Shown piece after piece: positions 1 through 5,563 of a stretch of DNA of 5,776 nucleotides; within the stretch, counting starts at the first letter, position 1, and every line of letters starts with the position of its first letter. Source of the DNA: Bacillus sp. ISL-7. Its GTDB lineage: Bacteria > Bacillota > Bacilli > Bacillales_B > DSM-18226. Made by a program: the position numbers and the translations under genes. The notes beneath the pieces were generated by a model. The model was given only the letters and a program-made list of their open reading frames with translations. It ran no database searches and had not been told where the DNA came from. The stretch is from assembly GCF_018613065.1 (NCBI RefSeq), contig NZ_JAGGQW010000011.1:1-5776 (forward strand). The letters are read 5' to 3'.

Positions 1-411
1 AAATTAAGTTCTTTTCTAGGATATACATCTAGGAATTTTTTTATAAAAAGTTGCAATGGAACATTGGGTGCTTGTTTCACTAACCTGCCCGTTAGTGCAG
101 CAAGCATAACTTCACAAATATGTATAAATATTAGCTTATATACATTTTTTCTTGAGTATCGATTCATAAATTTACTGCCAAAACATACATTAATTAATTT
201 CCAGAAACAGCCAAACAAGGGTCTGCCTGATTGACCAAGGCAATCATGTATGCCTCTCCATGTAAAAATGTACGTTTCAAACTGGAAAAAAGTGTCCCAA
301 TTTATCAAGCAAAAACTGTGTCATCTCTTTCAAGCGGTCACAATATGTTAATTTATAAGTATTTTTATATGGTGATATTGTTTTATATTCCTCTTCAAAA
401 TCTTCATTCAC
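1..411 (-). pseudogene. Unidentified open frame running off the left edge, possibly frameshifted
   Basis: One minus-strand frame has no stop codon from position 320 to the window edge (about 106 codons). Its last visible part, read from an ATG at 105-107, begins MLAALTGRLVKQAPNVPLQL and looks protein-like. The other in-frame ATG, at 165-167, has no ribosome binding site. A second minus frame, open from a GTG at 409-411 to a TGA at 277-279 (44 codons, beginning MNEDFEEEYKTISPYKNTYK), lies just upstream and overlaps it. The two could therefore be one reading frame split by a frameshift. I do not recognise either part. The stretch also contains a strong stem-loop (69-106), and parts of the translation are rich in Cys, Trp and Phe. 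It may therefore simply be non-coding DNA that happens to lack stops. Confidence 0.22.
69..106. repeat. Two-tier stem-loop (inverted repeat)
   Basis: The inner arms CACTAAC (78-84) and GTTAGTG (91-97) pair perfectly around a CTGCCC loop. The outer arms TGCTTG (69-74) and CAAGCA (101-106) also pair perfectly, and a symmetric 3/3 internal loop (TTT against CAG) separates the two stems. That gives 13 paired bases in 38. No T-run follows on either strand, so it is not a typical intrinsic terminator. Its GC-rich loop and arms stand out from the AT-rich surroundings. It could be a structured RNA element, part of a mobile-element end, or a dispersed palindrome; the sequence alone does not decide. 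Confidence 0.55.
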
Positions 412-870
412 CCGATGTATTGAAATTTTAACCCAGGATCATTATGTTAGAAGTTCGTTTCGGATAACATAGAAATTATCGATATATTAAATTAGCCAAT
501 TAGATGAAAGTAGATTTACACATTCATTTTTCAGATTTCCGAGTAAAGCTACATTCATATTAAAACCAATATCAAAACATATGTTATTAATGACAATAAA
601 AATAATAATGTTGGTGCTGTTAATGGTTAAGATAATCATTATTTCTGAGATATAGCTTCTGGAAAGAAACATTGGAAGTAAAAGAAAGAAGATTTTGTCC
701 TCATTTTCTATGGATCCAGATTTATATGTGGAAGTGGAGCAAATTGATACCGGGGGAGAATAAGGGGATAAACCTAAAACAATTAACATCCGAAAAAAGA
801 AATTTGTAAAATTAAGAATTAAAAAACCTTATTTTTAAAAATTGTGCATATTTTTTAAAAAAAGGTCTAC
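412..870. other. Gene-less stretch upstream of the YhfH-family gene
   Basis: No ORF here has a ribosome binding site and protein-like composition. Around 569-613 the plus strand reads as a short Asn-rich peptide (TNIKTYVINDNKNNN) like the repeat units elsewhere in the window, so it may be a decayed copy. A later plus-strand fragment, open at 656-763, ends in SMDPDLYVEVEQIDTGGE followed by a stop. It looks protein-like but has no start signal and is not recognised. Confidence 0.4.
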
Positions 871-874
871 TCAT

Positions 875-906
875 TTTTCCATTTTTCGTTTATACTGTAT
901 TATAAC
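875..906 (+). promoter_or_regulatory. Possible promoter of the YhfH-family gene
   Basis: A TA-rich block contains overlapping -10-like hexamers, TATACT (891-896) and TATTAT (898-903). The second has only a poor -35 match (TTTTCC region, 875-880) at 17 bp spacing. It lies about 50 bases before the start codon, a reasonable place for a promoter. The exact boxes are uncertain. Confidence 0.28.
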
Positions 907-950
907 AATAGAAATAAAAACTAACTGTATTAATAAAGGAGGAGATTTAA

Positions 951-1085
951 ATGTTAGTTAGTCCGGTTGAATTTTTCCGCAATTTGCAAAAAAAGGAATG
1001 TCCTGAATGCAGGCAGCATATGCAAGAGCAAGCAGAAAGTTATTTGATTGAATGTGATCGCTGTTTATCCAAAAAAGAAGAGTAA
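951..1085 (+). CDS. yhfH: YhfH-family small zinc-ribbon-like protein
   Basis: This 44-residue protein has the layout I associate with the YhfH family of Bacillaceae: an N-terminal PVEFFRNL segment (residues 5-12), a first knuckle C17-P-E-C20, an EQxESY segment (26-31), and a second knuckle C35-D-R-C38. The four cysteines could bind one zinc ion, which is inferred from their spacing. The family's role is not known to me. The ATG is well placed behind AAAGGAGG (935-942), 8 bases upstream, and a strong terminator follows 8 bases after the stop. The gene is therefore a single-gene transcription unit. Family members usually have Cys-Gly at the first knuckle; here it is Cys-Arg (C20-R21). It is the only gene in the left third of the window with every expression signal intact. 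Confidence 0.82.
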   Translation: MLVSPVEFFRNLQKKECPECRQHMQEQAESYLIECDRCLSKKEE

Positions 1086-1092
1086 GTTTGTT

Positions 1093-1120
1093 AACTCTCC
1101 AGCATTGCTGGGGAGTTTTT
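1093..1120 (+). terminator. Intrinsic terminator of the YhfH-family gene
   Basis: The left arm AACTCTCCAGC pairs with the right arm GCTGGGGAGTT (one T-G pair) around a three-base ATT loop. The right arm runs directly into a T-run at 1116-1120. Position, stem strength and tail all fit a Rho-independent terminator. Confidence 0.9.
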
Positions 1121-2352
1121 AATTTCATATCAATAAATTACCGTTCTATAGAGAATTTGATAGGTATAAACCCTATGCGTCAGGCAAAACCTTAAATAAG
1201 TTTTTTCATAACTTAAAGATTTTGAAGACATAATAAATTAAATAGTGGTGCGCAGCCTTTTTCTGTTTCACAAACAAAGGAAGTTAGTGGATTAAGATTT
1301 CCTGTAAAAGAACTATAAAGGCACATAATTAACCGCGTTAAATTAAATTATTTAGAGGTTGGGATTATTGAAATTTGAAGCCAAACTAATCTAAAGGGAA
1401 ATTTTATAAATAAGAACAATATAAAAAACCATGTTGATAACGACAATAAAATATATGTTAATTATAACAATAATAATAAATATAAAATTGTTATATATTA
1501 TCATTAATGACACTATCAATCTCTATCTACAGGTTTATTTTTAATGTTTACAAATTGTATACTTCGAACAATATTGATCTTAAAAGTCCAAATATAAAAT
1601 TTCATATAAAAAATTACAGTAATATTTTACGAATAACGGATTTCCTTAAAAAACCTTAGTATCCTGGGCAAACTGTGAAAATCATTGTGATAAAAACAAT
1701 TGATTGAGGGATCCGGAAAAATGTAAGCAGCTTATTTATTCCATGTGAATAATTCTGTTGTTTTTTAAAATTAAAAGATCCGATTACCTTGAATTGGAGA
1801 TGTATGCAGGATGTCCTAATCCGACAAACTGACGTCTTTCCATGAAAAGCTATAAAAATTTTCTAAACATGATGGATCACTTGCACTAACAGCTTTTGAA
1901 AAATCAGATACCTCAAAGATAAACTCAAAAGTCAGGGGATAACAATAACCAGAAAAAAGTCTTTTTAGGTCTTAATATTAACCCTGATAAAAAGAGTTTA
2001 TATTTTCAATAAAGGCCTATTCTCTCTCTATTTTGTAAACCTCTGCTCTTTAAATTGTTAAGAATGGAAGGAGAATTCTATGACGTCATTTTAACCAAAC
2101 ACCGATATAATAGACGTTTGAAACATCCACTTGTAACTTGACCAAAGGTTTAACTCCTTCTAATATATTTAATAAAACCGAAAATGCGGAGAAAGAGACA
2201 TAAGATAGATGTTTCTAAACTAATCTATTTAATTATTAAACAACCACTTTAAATCTAATCTTTTATTCAACTCTATAATCAATCAAGAATAGGGCAATAA
2301 ACTTCCTTTTAGAAGATGTTTTCCCTGTGTTTATCTCAAATCTTTGAATTCC
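1121..2352. other. 1.2-kb gene-less AT-rich stretch, probably decayed DNA
   Basis: No ORF of useful length with a ribosome binding site occurs on either strand. Several short runs read like protein but end at stops and sit in different frames: 1226-1318 (containing NSGAQPFSVSQ), 1777-1845 (DPITLNWRCMQDVLIRQTDV), 1868-1942 (HDGSLALTAFEKSD) and 2064-2141 (MEGEFYDVILTKHRYNRRLK). None is recognised. A copy of the Asn-rich repeat lies near 1431-1505. An imperfect hairpin (CTTTTT with AAAAAG around 1963-1994) has no gene to serve. I infer relics of former genes, but random open runs cannot be excluded. Confidence 0.45.
1431..1505 (+). repeat. Dispersed copy of the Asn-rich repeat
   Basis: This segment aligns by eye with 5677-5740. 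Both share ATGTTGATAACG, then AAATATATGT, then ATAACAATAAT, then AAATATAAAAT, with a six-base gap and a few substitutions. Translated on the plus strand it gives VDNDNKIYVNYNNNNKYK, against VDNEIYVIHNNNIKYK in the other copy. It lies about 4.2 kb away from the tandem array at the right end. The enclosing open frame (SQTNLKGNFINKNN... to a TAA near 1507) has no start codon with a ribosome binding site, so it is not called as a gene. Confidence 0.6.
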
Positions 2353-2457
2353 TTATCGCACTTCCACTTTAACCAGTTTCACGCCCGCCTTTTTTGCATC
2401 TTTGACTGCTTTTTTTAACTGCTTTGATACACTTTTATCCTTCTTTTTATTTGACAT
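2353..2457 (-). CDS. Very small lysine-rich protein (34 aa), function unknown
   Basis: The ORF encodes 34 residues, 12 of them lysine, with only three acidic residues. A charged N-terminus (MSNKKKDKSVSKQ) is followed by a likely amphipathic helix (LKKAVKDAKKAG, residues 14-25) and a short valine-rich end (VKLVKVEVR, 26-34). The start is supported by AGAAAGGAAAG centred about 9 bases upstream. An in-frame ATG two codons earlier sits too close to that site. The gene is divergent from the operon that begins at 2627, and no clear terminator follows it. I do not recognise a family. A nucleic-acid-associated role would fit the charge but is speculation. The good ribosome binding site and clean composition are the main reasons to call it. 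Confidence 0.6.
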   Translation of the reverse strand: MSNKKKDKSVSKQLKKAVKDAKKAGVKLVKVEVR

Positions 2458-2568
2458 GTTCATCTTTCCTTTCTAGAAATTCGTAGTAGCCAGTATTCCC
2501 TTATTCTAAAAAAATATACAAAAGAGTTCTATATTCCTCCTTCCCTCACTATATATCTAATAAAACAT

Positions 2569-2585
2569 GGAAAAGTGGAAAAGTG
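2569..2585. promoter_or_regulatory. Tandem GGAAAAGT direct repeat upstream of the GTG-start operon
   Basis: GGAAAAGT occurs twice with no gap (2569-2576 and 2577-2584), 42 bases before the operon's start codon. The TA-rich sequence just upstream (ATATATCTAATAAAA, about 2550-2564) could hold a -10 element. Direct repeats with a period near one helical turn are typical half-sites for ribbon-helix-helix proteins, so autoregulation by the first operon product is an inference worth testing. Confidence 0.35.
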
Positions 2586-2626
2586 ACCATGAGCTAGATT
2601 GAAAAAGTAAGAGGGGGAGAAGGAAA

Positions 2627-3100
2627 GTGGAGAGCTTAAACCCAATGTTTCAAAACACTCATTCAAAAAAAATTATTTCAAAAAAAGATGAACTAGAAAG
2701 TTTCCCTAAGAAAAGACGACAACCTCGTTCGGATAAATGCCACAATATTAAATTCCCTGTAACACCTATCATGCAGATGAAATTGCGCACCCTCTGTAAG
2801 CAAATGGAGAGATTTATTCAAACTAAAGAGGGACAACCTTTAAGCCAGACCGCATTTAATACTACCCTCTTAAAGTTCGGGTTAAGTCATATCGATATAG
2901 TGGATTGGGTTCAGGATTATAAAGATACCAAAACCTATATGCATACCATGCTGAAAGAAAATAGTTACAATGGGATTGGAGGTCCGTATGGACTGGCCAT
3001 TCAAAAACAATTATCAGAACGTAAGGTCGTTTTCATTATAATGGTCAGCGTCTTGAATTGGATTGAAAAGGGTGGTTCTCTTGAAGAAATCCTACAGTAA
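2627..3100 (+). CDS. Basic protein with ribbon-helix-helix-like segment, function unknown
   Basis: The protein has 157 residues. Residues 1-39 are a polar, positively charged tail with a KKRRQPRSDK patch (28-37). Residues 40-86 look like a ribbon-helix-helix DNA-binding unit: a short strand (NIKFPV, 40-45), a helix (47-66), then LSQTAFNTTLLKFGL (72-86), which resembles the second helix of CopG/Arc-type proteins. The C-terminal half has a GIGGPYG turn (116-122) and a hydrophobic stretch (VVFIIMVSVLNWI, 134-146), too short and too charged at its edges to be a sure membrane helix. The start is GTG, supported by GAGGGGGAG (2611-2619) 7 bases upstream; the first ATG lies 18 bases further in without such a site. 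Its end overlaps the next gene, so the two are probably translated together. I do not recognise the full-length family; the DNA-binding call rests on pattern only. Confidence 0.8.
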   Translation: MESLNPMFQNTHSKKIISKKDELESFPKKRRQPRSDKCHNIKFPVTPIMQMKLRTLCKQMERFIQTKEGQPLSQTAFNTTLLKFGLSHIDIVDWVQDYKDTKTYMHTMLKENSYNGIGGPYGLAIQKQLSERKVVFIIMVSVLNWIEKGGSLEEILQ

Positions 3101-3710
3101 GTTGAATCTCCTTCAAAAAAAATTACAAGGCCTCTCTTCTCCAAAAGGCTTTTTGGACTATATATTAGGAAACCGAAAGTACCTAACCATTGTCACCGGT
3201 TACTACGATTATATAAGAGGGGAAGTGTTTATCGACGACATGTTCGATATATTTGATGATGTGCCTCGAAGATTTGATTTAGCCGTCCTGATTCATCTGC
3301 TTTATAAGGATTTCCTTACCCAGATCAAAAAAGGTAATATAAATAAGCAGGTTGCAGGGTTCCTGGTGTCAGGAAAAGCACGATATTTAGGAGAAAAGAA
3401 AGTAGAAAAACGAGTTATGAAGGCTTTGACAAAAAATGTTTTTTCATTTGAGTCCATTGAAGAGGAGATCAACGAGGAGGAATCAGAAAAAGAGAAGAAA
3501 GCTTATATCACAATTCAAATGAAGGAATCTGAAATATTAAGGGGGGAGATCTTTTTACATGACCTCACCCCTTATCTGAACGACCAGCATGTAACAATTG
3601 AGGATTTGTTGACGATTCTTTATTTAGACTTCATCAACCAGATAAAAGAACAGGGGAATTCAGATAAAATACAGAAAAGTATTCTTTCTCACCTGAAATC
3701 GGCCCTTTAG
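3081..3710 (+). CDS. Unrecognised protein with two copies of a ~65-residue module
   Basis: The protein has 209 residues from the TTG at 3081. Residues 33-97 and 141-205 align with each other. Each has Y-(L/I)-T-I (34-37; 142-145), then I/L-R-G-E-V/I-F (45-50; 153-158), an acidic-hydrophobic stretch, and LY-x-DF-x-x-QIK (74-83; 180-189). Invariant residues include R46-G47-E48 and R154-G155-E156. The copies are joined by a Lys/Arg-rich segment (99-118) and an acidic linker (about 124-140, EEEINEEESEKEKK). No signal peptide or membrane segment is seen. The chosen start has AAAGGGTGG 6 bases upstream and gives a natural MKKSYSKLNLLQ beginning. A TTG at 3063 would add six residues but lacks a ribosome binding site, and GTG 3072 is also possible. 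The gene overlaps the previous one by 20 bases, indicating translational coupling and a joint function. No terminator is evident downstream. Confidence 0.82.
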   Translation: MKKSYSKLNLLQKKLQGLSSPKGFLDYILGNRKYLTIVTGYYDYIRGEVFIDDMFDIFDDVPRRFDLAVLIHLLYKDFLTQIKKGNINKQVAGFLVSGKARYLGEKKVEKRVMKALTKNVFSFESIEEEINEEESEKEKKAYITIQMKESEILRGEIFLHDLTPYLNDQHVTIEDLLTILYLDFINQIKEQGNSDKIQKSILSHLKSAL

Positions 3711-3972
3711 AAACGATATCAGGTGGGAAACCATCAAACGAGAACCTTAATTGTAGAAAAAACTCAAAACCCTTACAAAACATATTCATTACTAAGAATA
3801 AAGCCAGAGCTTACAATATAAAAAATTGTACATCATCAAACAATAACCAGGCTTCCTTTTAAAAAGGATTTCTAAGTTAGCAAGTACCCGTAATAAGCAA
3901 AATCCCTTTAAGGCCCATCGTTAATCCACCGCTTCTCTTTGAATTAAGTAACTTATATACTCTCCTTTTATT

Positions 3973-4392
3973 CTAATCCAGTGTAAAAACCAATCCGCCT
4001 GTAATCTTAATTGGTTCGGAAGGAATCTTAGCCTGTTCGAATCGGATATTCCGTTTTTTTTCACTTTCGGGAACTAGTTTCATAGTGTTTTCATTATCCT
4101 TGATTATTTCTCCTGCTTTTGTCTGCTCTTCATTGACGTCCTTCCCTCCAGTGTTTACTTTAGGGGACTGCTGTAGCCATAAACTGTTCTGTTCTAGCGA
4201 CCATAAAGGAGTAGGTAGAGGGACGTCACGCCTTTGATAGGGCTTTAATAACTCATGAAACTCTTTTGAATGGACAGCCGTAAAAAGAGCTGCCCTTATA
4301 ATCTGATTCCGATCTAAATGAGTAGCATGAAAGAGGGCATCCACATGGGTTCTGAATACTTCATCATAACGAATGGTAGGTCTATATACCAT
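3973..4392 (-). CDS. Protein with N-terminal ribbon-helix-helix-like domain
   Basis: The protein has 139 residues from the chosen ATG. Residues 4-45 resemble a CopG/Arc-type ribbon-helix-helix unit: a strand (RPTIRY, 4-9), a first helix (10-24), the turn H-L-D-R-N (25-29), and a second helix with QIIRAALFTA (30-39). A Pro/Trp-rich segment follows (PLPTPLWSLEQNSLWLQQ, 58-75), then a polar, probably disordered tail. The start follows AAAAGGTGG by 9 bases. A longer form from 4461 would begin inside the upstream small ORF with no good ribosome binding site. The gene overlaps that ORF by 11 bases, so it is probably translationally coupled. It is divergent from the XRE regulator and convergent with the two-gene operon ending at 3710. 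I infer a small DNA-binding regulator. The sequence does not show whether it controls plasmid copy number, its own operon or something else. Confidence 0.8.
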   Translation of the reverse strand: MVYRPTIRYDEVFRTHVDALFHATHLDRNQIIRAALFTAVHSKEFHELLKPYQRRDVPLPTPLWSLEQNSLWLQQSPKVNTGGKDVNEEQTKAGEIIKDNENTMKLVPESEKKRNIRFEQAKIPSEPIKITGGLVFTLD

Positions 4393-4522
4393 AAGAAAAC
4401 GCCACCTTTTCGTTTTTAGGGTAAGGATACTTGTAATTAGTTGAACATCCATAACATTCATTCCTATTAATAATCCATTCGATTTCCATATCCATAAATC
4501 TTTTCCGTTCAGTAGTGACCAT
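4382..4522 (-). CDS. Small CxxC protein (46 aa), function unknown
   Basis: This short ORF has a near-ideal ribosome binding site, AAAGGGGGT, ending 6 to 7 bases before its ATG. The frame is open further upstream to an ATG at 4567, but that start has no such site and would include the operator-like repeats. The product is charged at the N-terminus (MVTTERKRFMDMEIEW), has one C23-Y-G-C26 pair, and ends in an aromatic-rich stretch (NYKYPYPKNEKVAFSYGI, 29-46). One CxxC alone cannot complete a zinc site, so dimerisation or a redox role are the options if the pair matters. Its stop lies within the first codons of the 139-residue gene. The ORF could therefore serve mainly as a leader that loads ribosomes onto that gene. 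No family is recognised. Confidence 0.55.
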   Translation of the reverse strand: MVTTERKRFMDMEIEWIINRNECYGCSTNYKYPYPKNEKVAFSYGI

Positions 4523-4540
4523 ATAAATACCCCCTTTAAT

Positions 4541-4556
4541 GACGTCTCTTGACGTC
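4541..4556. promoter_or_regulatory. Tandem TGACGTC repeat, candidate operator of the minus-strand pair
   Basis: Two GACGTC palindromes, each preceded by T on the plus strand, start exactly 10 bp apart (4541 and 4551), so they face the same side of the helix. They lie just upstream of the ribosome binding site of the 46-residue ORF and overlap the likely transcription start of that operon. One-turn spacing of identical half-sites suits a cooperatively binding ribbon-helix-helix repressor, and the downstream gene encodes such a candidate. Binding is inferred. Confidence 0.45.
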
Positions 4557-4558
4557 CT

Positions 4559-4589
4559 TAGATACAAGGTATGAGCAATGGCTTGTCCA
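4559..4589 (-). promoter_or_regulatory. Possible promoter of the minus-strand pair
   Basis: Read on the minus strand, TGGACA (4584-4589) matches the -35 consensus at five of six bases. The -10 is weak: TGTATC (4561-4566) at 17 bp or TATCTA (4559-4564) at 19 bp. Its location just upstream of the tandem TGACGTC sites is what makes it plausible. Confidence 0.28.
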
Positions 4590-4591
4590 TT

Positions 4592-4632
4592 ATTCCCAAC
4601 TTTTTTGGAATCAATCGAATATTTTTGGGATT
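4592..4632. promoter_or_regulatory. Inverted repeat plus third half-site before the XRE gene
   Basis: ATTCCCAA (4592-4599) and TTTGGAAT (4604-4611) form a 20-bp inverted repeat with one mismatch and a four-base spacer. A third related half-site, TTGGGATT, lies at 4625-4632 in the same direction as the second. The layout fits dimer binding by an XRE-type repressor in the divergent control region. A weak plus-strand promoter (TTGGAA 4605-4610 with GATTAA 4629-4634) would be covered by the sites. Confidence 0.4.
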
Positions 4633-4681
4633 AAGAGTCAAGACTGGGGAATAAGAAGAATTAGAAGGGAGTAATAAAAAA

Positions 4682-4906
4682 ATGTGGGGTATAGGCAAAC
4701 CACGGAGTCAGCTGGGGAAGTGGTTAGATCAAAAAGGATTAGAACAACAAGATCTCGCTAAGGATGCTAACGTTAGTAAAAATACAGTTACTAAAGCATG
4801 TAGCGATAAAGACTACATTCCACGCCAGGACGTCATGAAAAAACTATTAAAAGCGATACGTAAAGTGGATCCACAAGCGAAAATGAGCGACTTTTGGGAT
4901 ATGTGA
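4682..4906 (+). CDS. XRE-family helix-turn-helix transcriptional regulator
   Basis: The 74-residue product is a single Cro/C1-type helix-turn-helix domain. A conserved-looking entry segment (GKPRSQLGKWLDQKGL, 5-20) leads to helix 2 (QQDLAKDA, 22-29), the turn NVS (30-32), and recognition helix 3 (KNTVTKAC, 33-40). SDKDYIPR and a further helix (50-61) follow, and the protein ends in DFWDM. Its length equals that of minimal XRE proteins with no sensor domain. The ATG follows AGAAGGGAG by 10 bases, a slightly long but acceptable distance. The gene is divergent from the ribbon-helix-helix-like gene pair, with inverted repeats in between, and it has its own terminator. I infer that it represses itself and possibly the divergent pair. 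XRE assignment is firm; the target is not known. Confidence 0.9.
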   Translation: MWGIGKPRSQLGKWLDQKGLEQQDLAKDANVSKNTVTKACSDKDYIPRQDVMKKLLKAIRKVDPQAKMSDFWDM

Positions 4907-4923
4907 ATGTAAAAGCCCCCTTT

Positions 4924-4950
4924 AACCCCAGTGATTCACTAGGGTTTTTT
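4924..4950 (+). terminator. Intrinsic terminator of the XRE regulator gene
   Basis: AACCC and GGGTT form the base of the stem and AGTG/CACT the top, with one C-A mismatch between and an ATT loop. A run of six T ends at 4950. It begins 17 bases after the stop codon, so transcription of the regulator very likely ends here. Confidence 0.88.
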
Positions 4951-5013
4951 GAATTATATAGAGGAATAGAAAAATGCTACGATTTTAGAATAATCATAAA
5001 GATTAAAGTGATT

Positions 5014-5284
5014 TACCCGTTTTCCTTTATATTCGAATGACAATAAAAGATAACAACAAATCCAATAATGATGTTGTACAAAACATTATTAAATTACACA
5101 ATGATAACAAAAATAACAACAATATATATGTTAATCTTAACGCAAATAATGATATATGTTTTAACACATCTAACATTACAAGGGATAAAGAAATTAGGTC
5201 AATCAGGTTCCTTCCTTATCCACATATTTGTTAGCATTTATTTATCATCATTGGTTACAAAATAATATTTAACCATCGTCCCTA
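5014..5284 (+). repeat. Asn-rich tandem repeat, unit A
   Basis: The unit opens with TACCCGTTTTC, which recurs 271 bp later. Within it an ATG at 5037 opens a 65-codon frame that is Asn-rich (NDNKNNNNIYVNLNANND) and ends RSIRFLPYPHIC followed by TAG. There is no ribosome binding site before the ATG, so expression is doubtful. Similarity to unit B continues past the stop (TTAGCATTTATTTATCATC), so the repeat is a DNA unit and not only a coding motif. An overlapping frame starting at 5068 is a shadow. Confidence 0.65.
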
Positions 5285-5563
5285 TACCCGTTTTCTGTAT
5301 TTTCAAAATCTTAATTAATAATTGCAACAAATTAGTTTTTTTATAAAACAACTAATCAATTAATGATGTTATACAAAACATAAATAAGGTATACAATAAT
5401 ATCAATAATAACAACATCATATATGTTAATGATACTAATGAAATATTTTTTCCCATTAACCATTTCAGGAATAAAGAAAATAGGTCAATCAAATTACTTC
5501 CTTATCCACATGTTGTTTAGCATTCATTCATCATCCATTTGGTTTTGATAAATATTAAAGATT
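5285..5563 (+). repeat. Asn-rich tandem repeat, unit B
   Basis: The unit starts with the same TACCCGTTTTC and carries TTAATGATGTTATACAAAAC, matching unit A closely. The plus-strand frame reads NDVIQNINKVYNNINNNNII, then YVN, and ends NRSIKLLPYPHVV with a TAG in the same place as unit A. Differences from A in the last 13 codons are mostly conservative (R/K, F/L, I/V), as expected if the unit once coded for protein. No start codon with a ribosome binding site is present in this copy. Confidence 0.65.

Noticed and set aside
231..431. 66-codon plus-strand ORF
   Set aside because: It starts at a TTG with no ribosome binding site, is opposite the longer open minus-strand frames, and shows no recognisable motif.
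487..789. 100-codon minus-strand ORF rich in Ile, Asn and Leu
   Set aside because: There is no ribosome binding site. The composition reflects the AT-rich repeat-like DNA read backwards, and part of it is antisense to a more protein-like plus-strand fragment.
2627..3710. Classical toxin-antitoxin pair
   Set aside because: The first gene could be a ribbon-helix-helix antitoxin, but both proteins are larger than usual for such pairs. The second shows no RelE, MazF, PIN or other toxin motif.
3854..3868. TCCTTTTAAAAAGGA palindrome as a bidirectional terminator between convergent operons
   Set aside because: The stem is short and AT-rich with almost no loop, and no T-run follows on either strand.
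3973..4461. Longer 162-residue form of the minus-strand ribbon-helix-helix-like protein
   Set aside because: The upstream start lies inside the 46-residue ORF and lacks a good ribosome binding site. The ATG at 4390-4392 has AAAAGGTGG at correct spacing.
5037..5234. Asn-rich ORF as an expressed gene
   Set aside because: No ribosome binding site or promoter is visible. Neighbouring units lack a usable start, so it is reported as part of a repeat instead.
5068..5265. 65-codon plus-strand ORF
   Set aside because: It is a frame-shifted shadow of repeat unit A; the Asn-rich frame is the one conserved between units.
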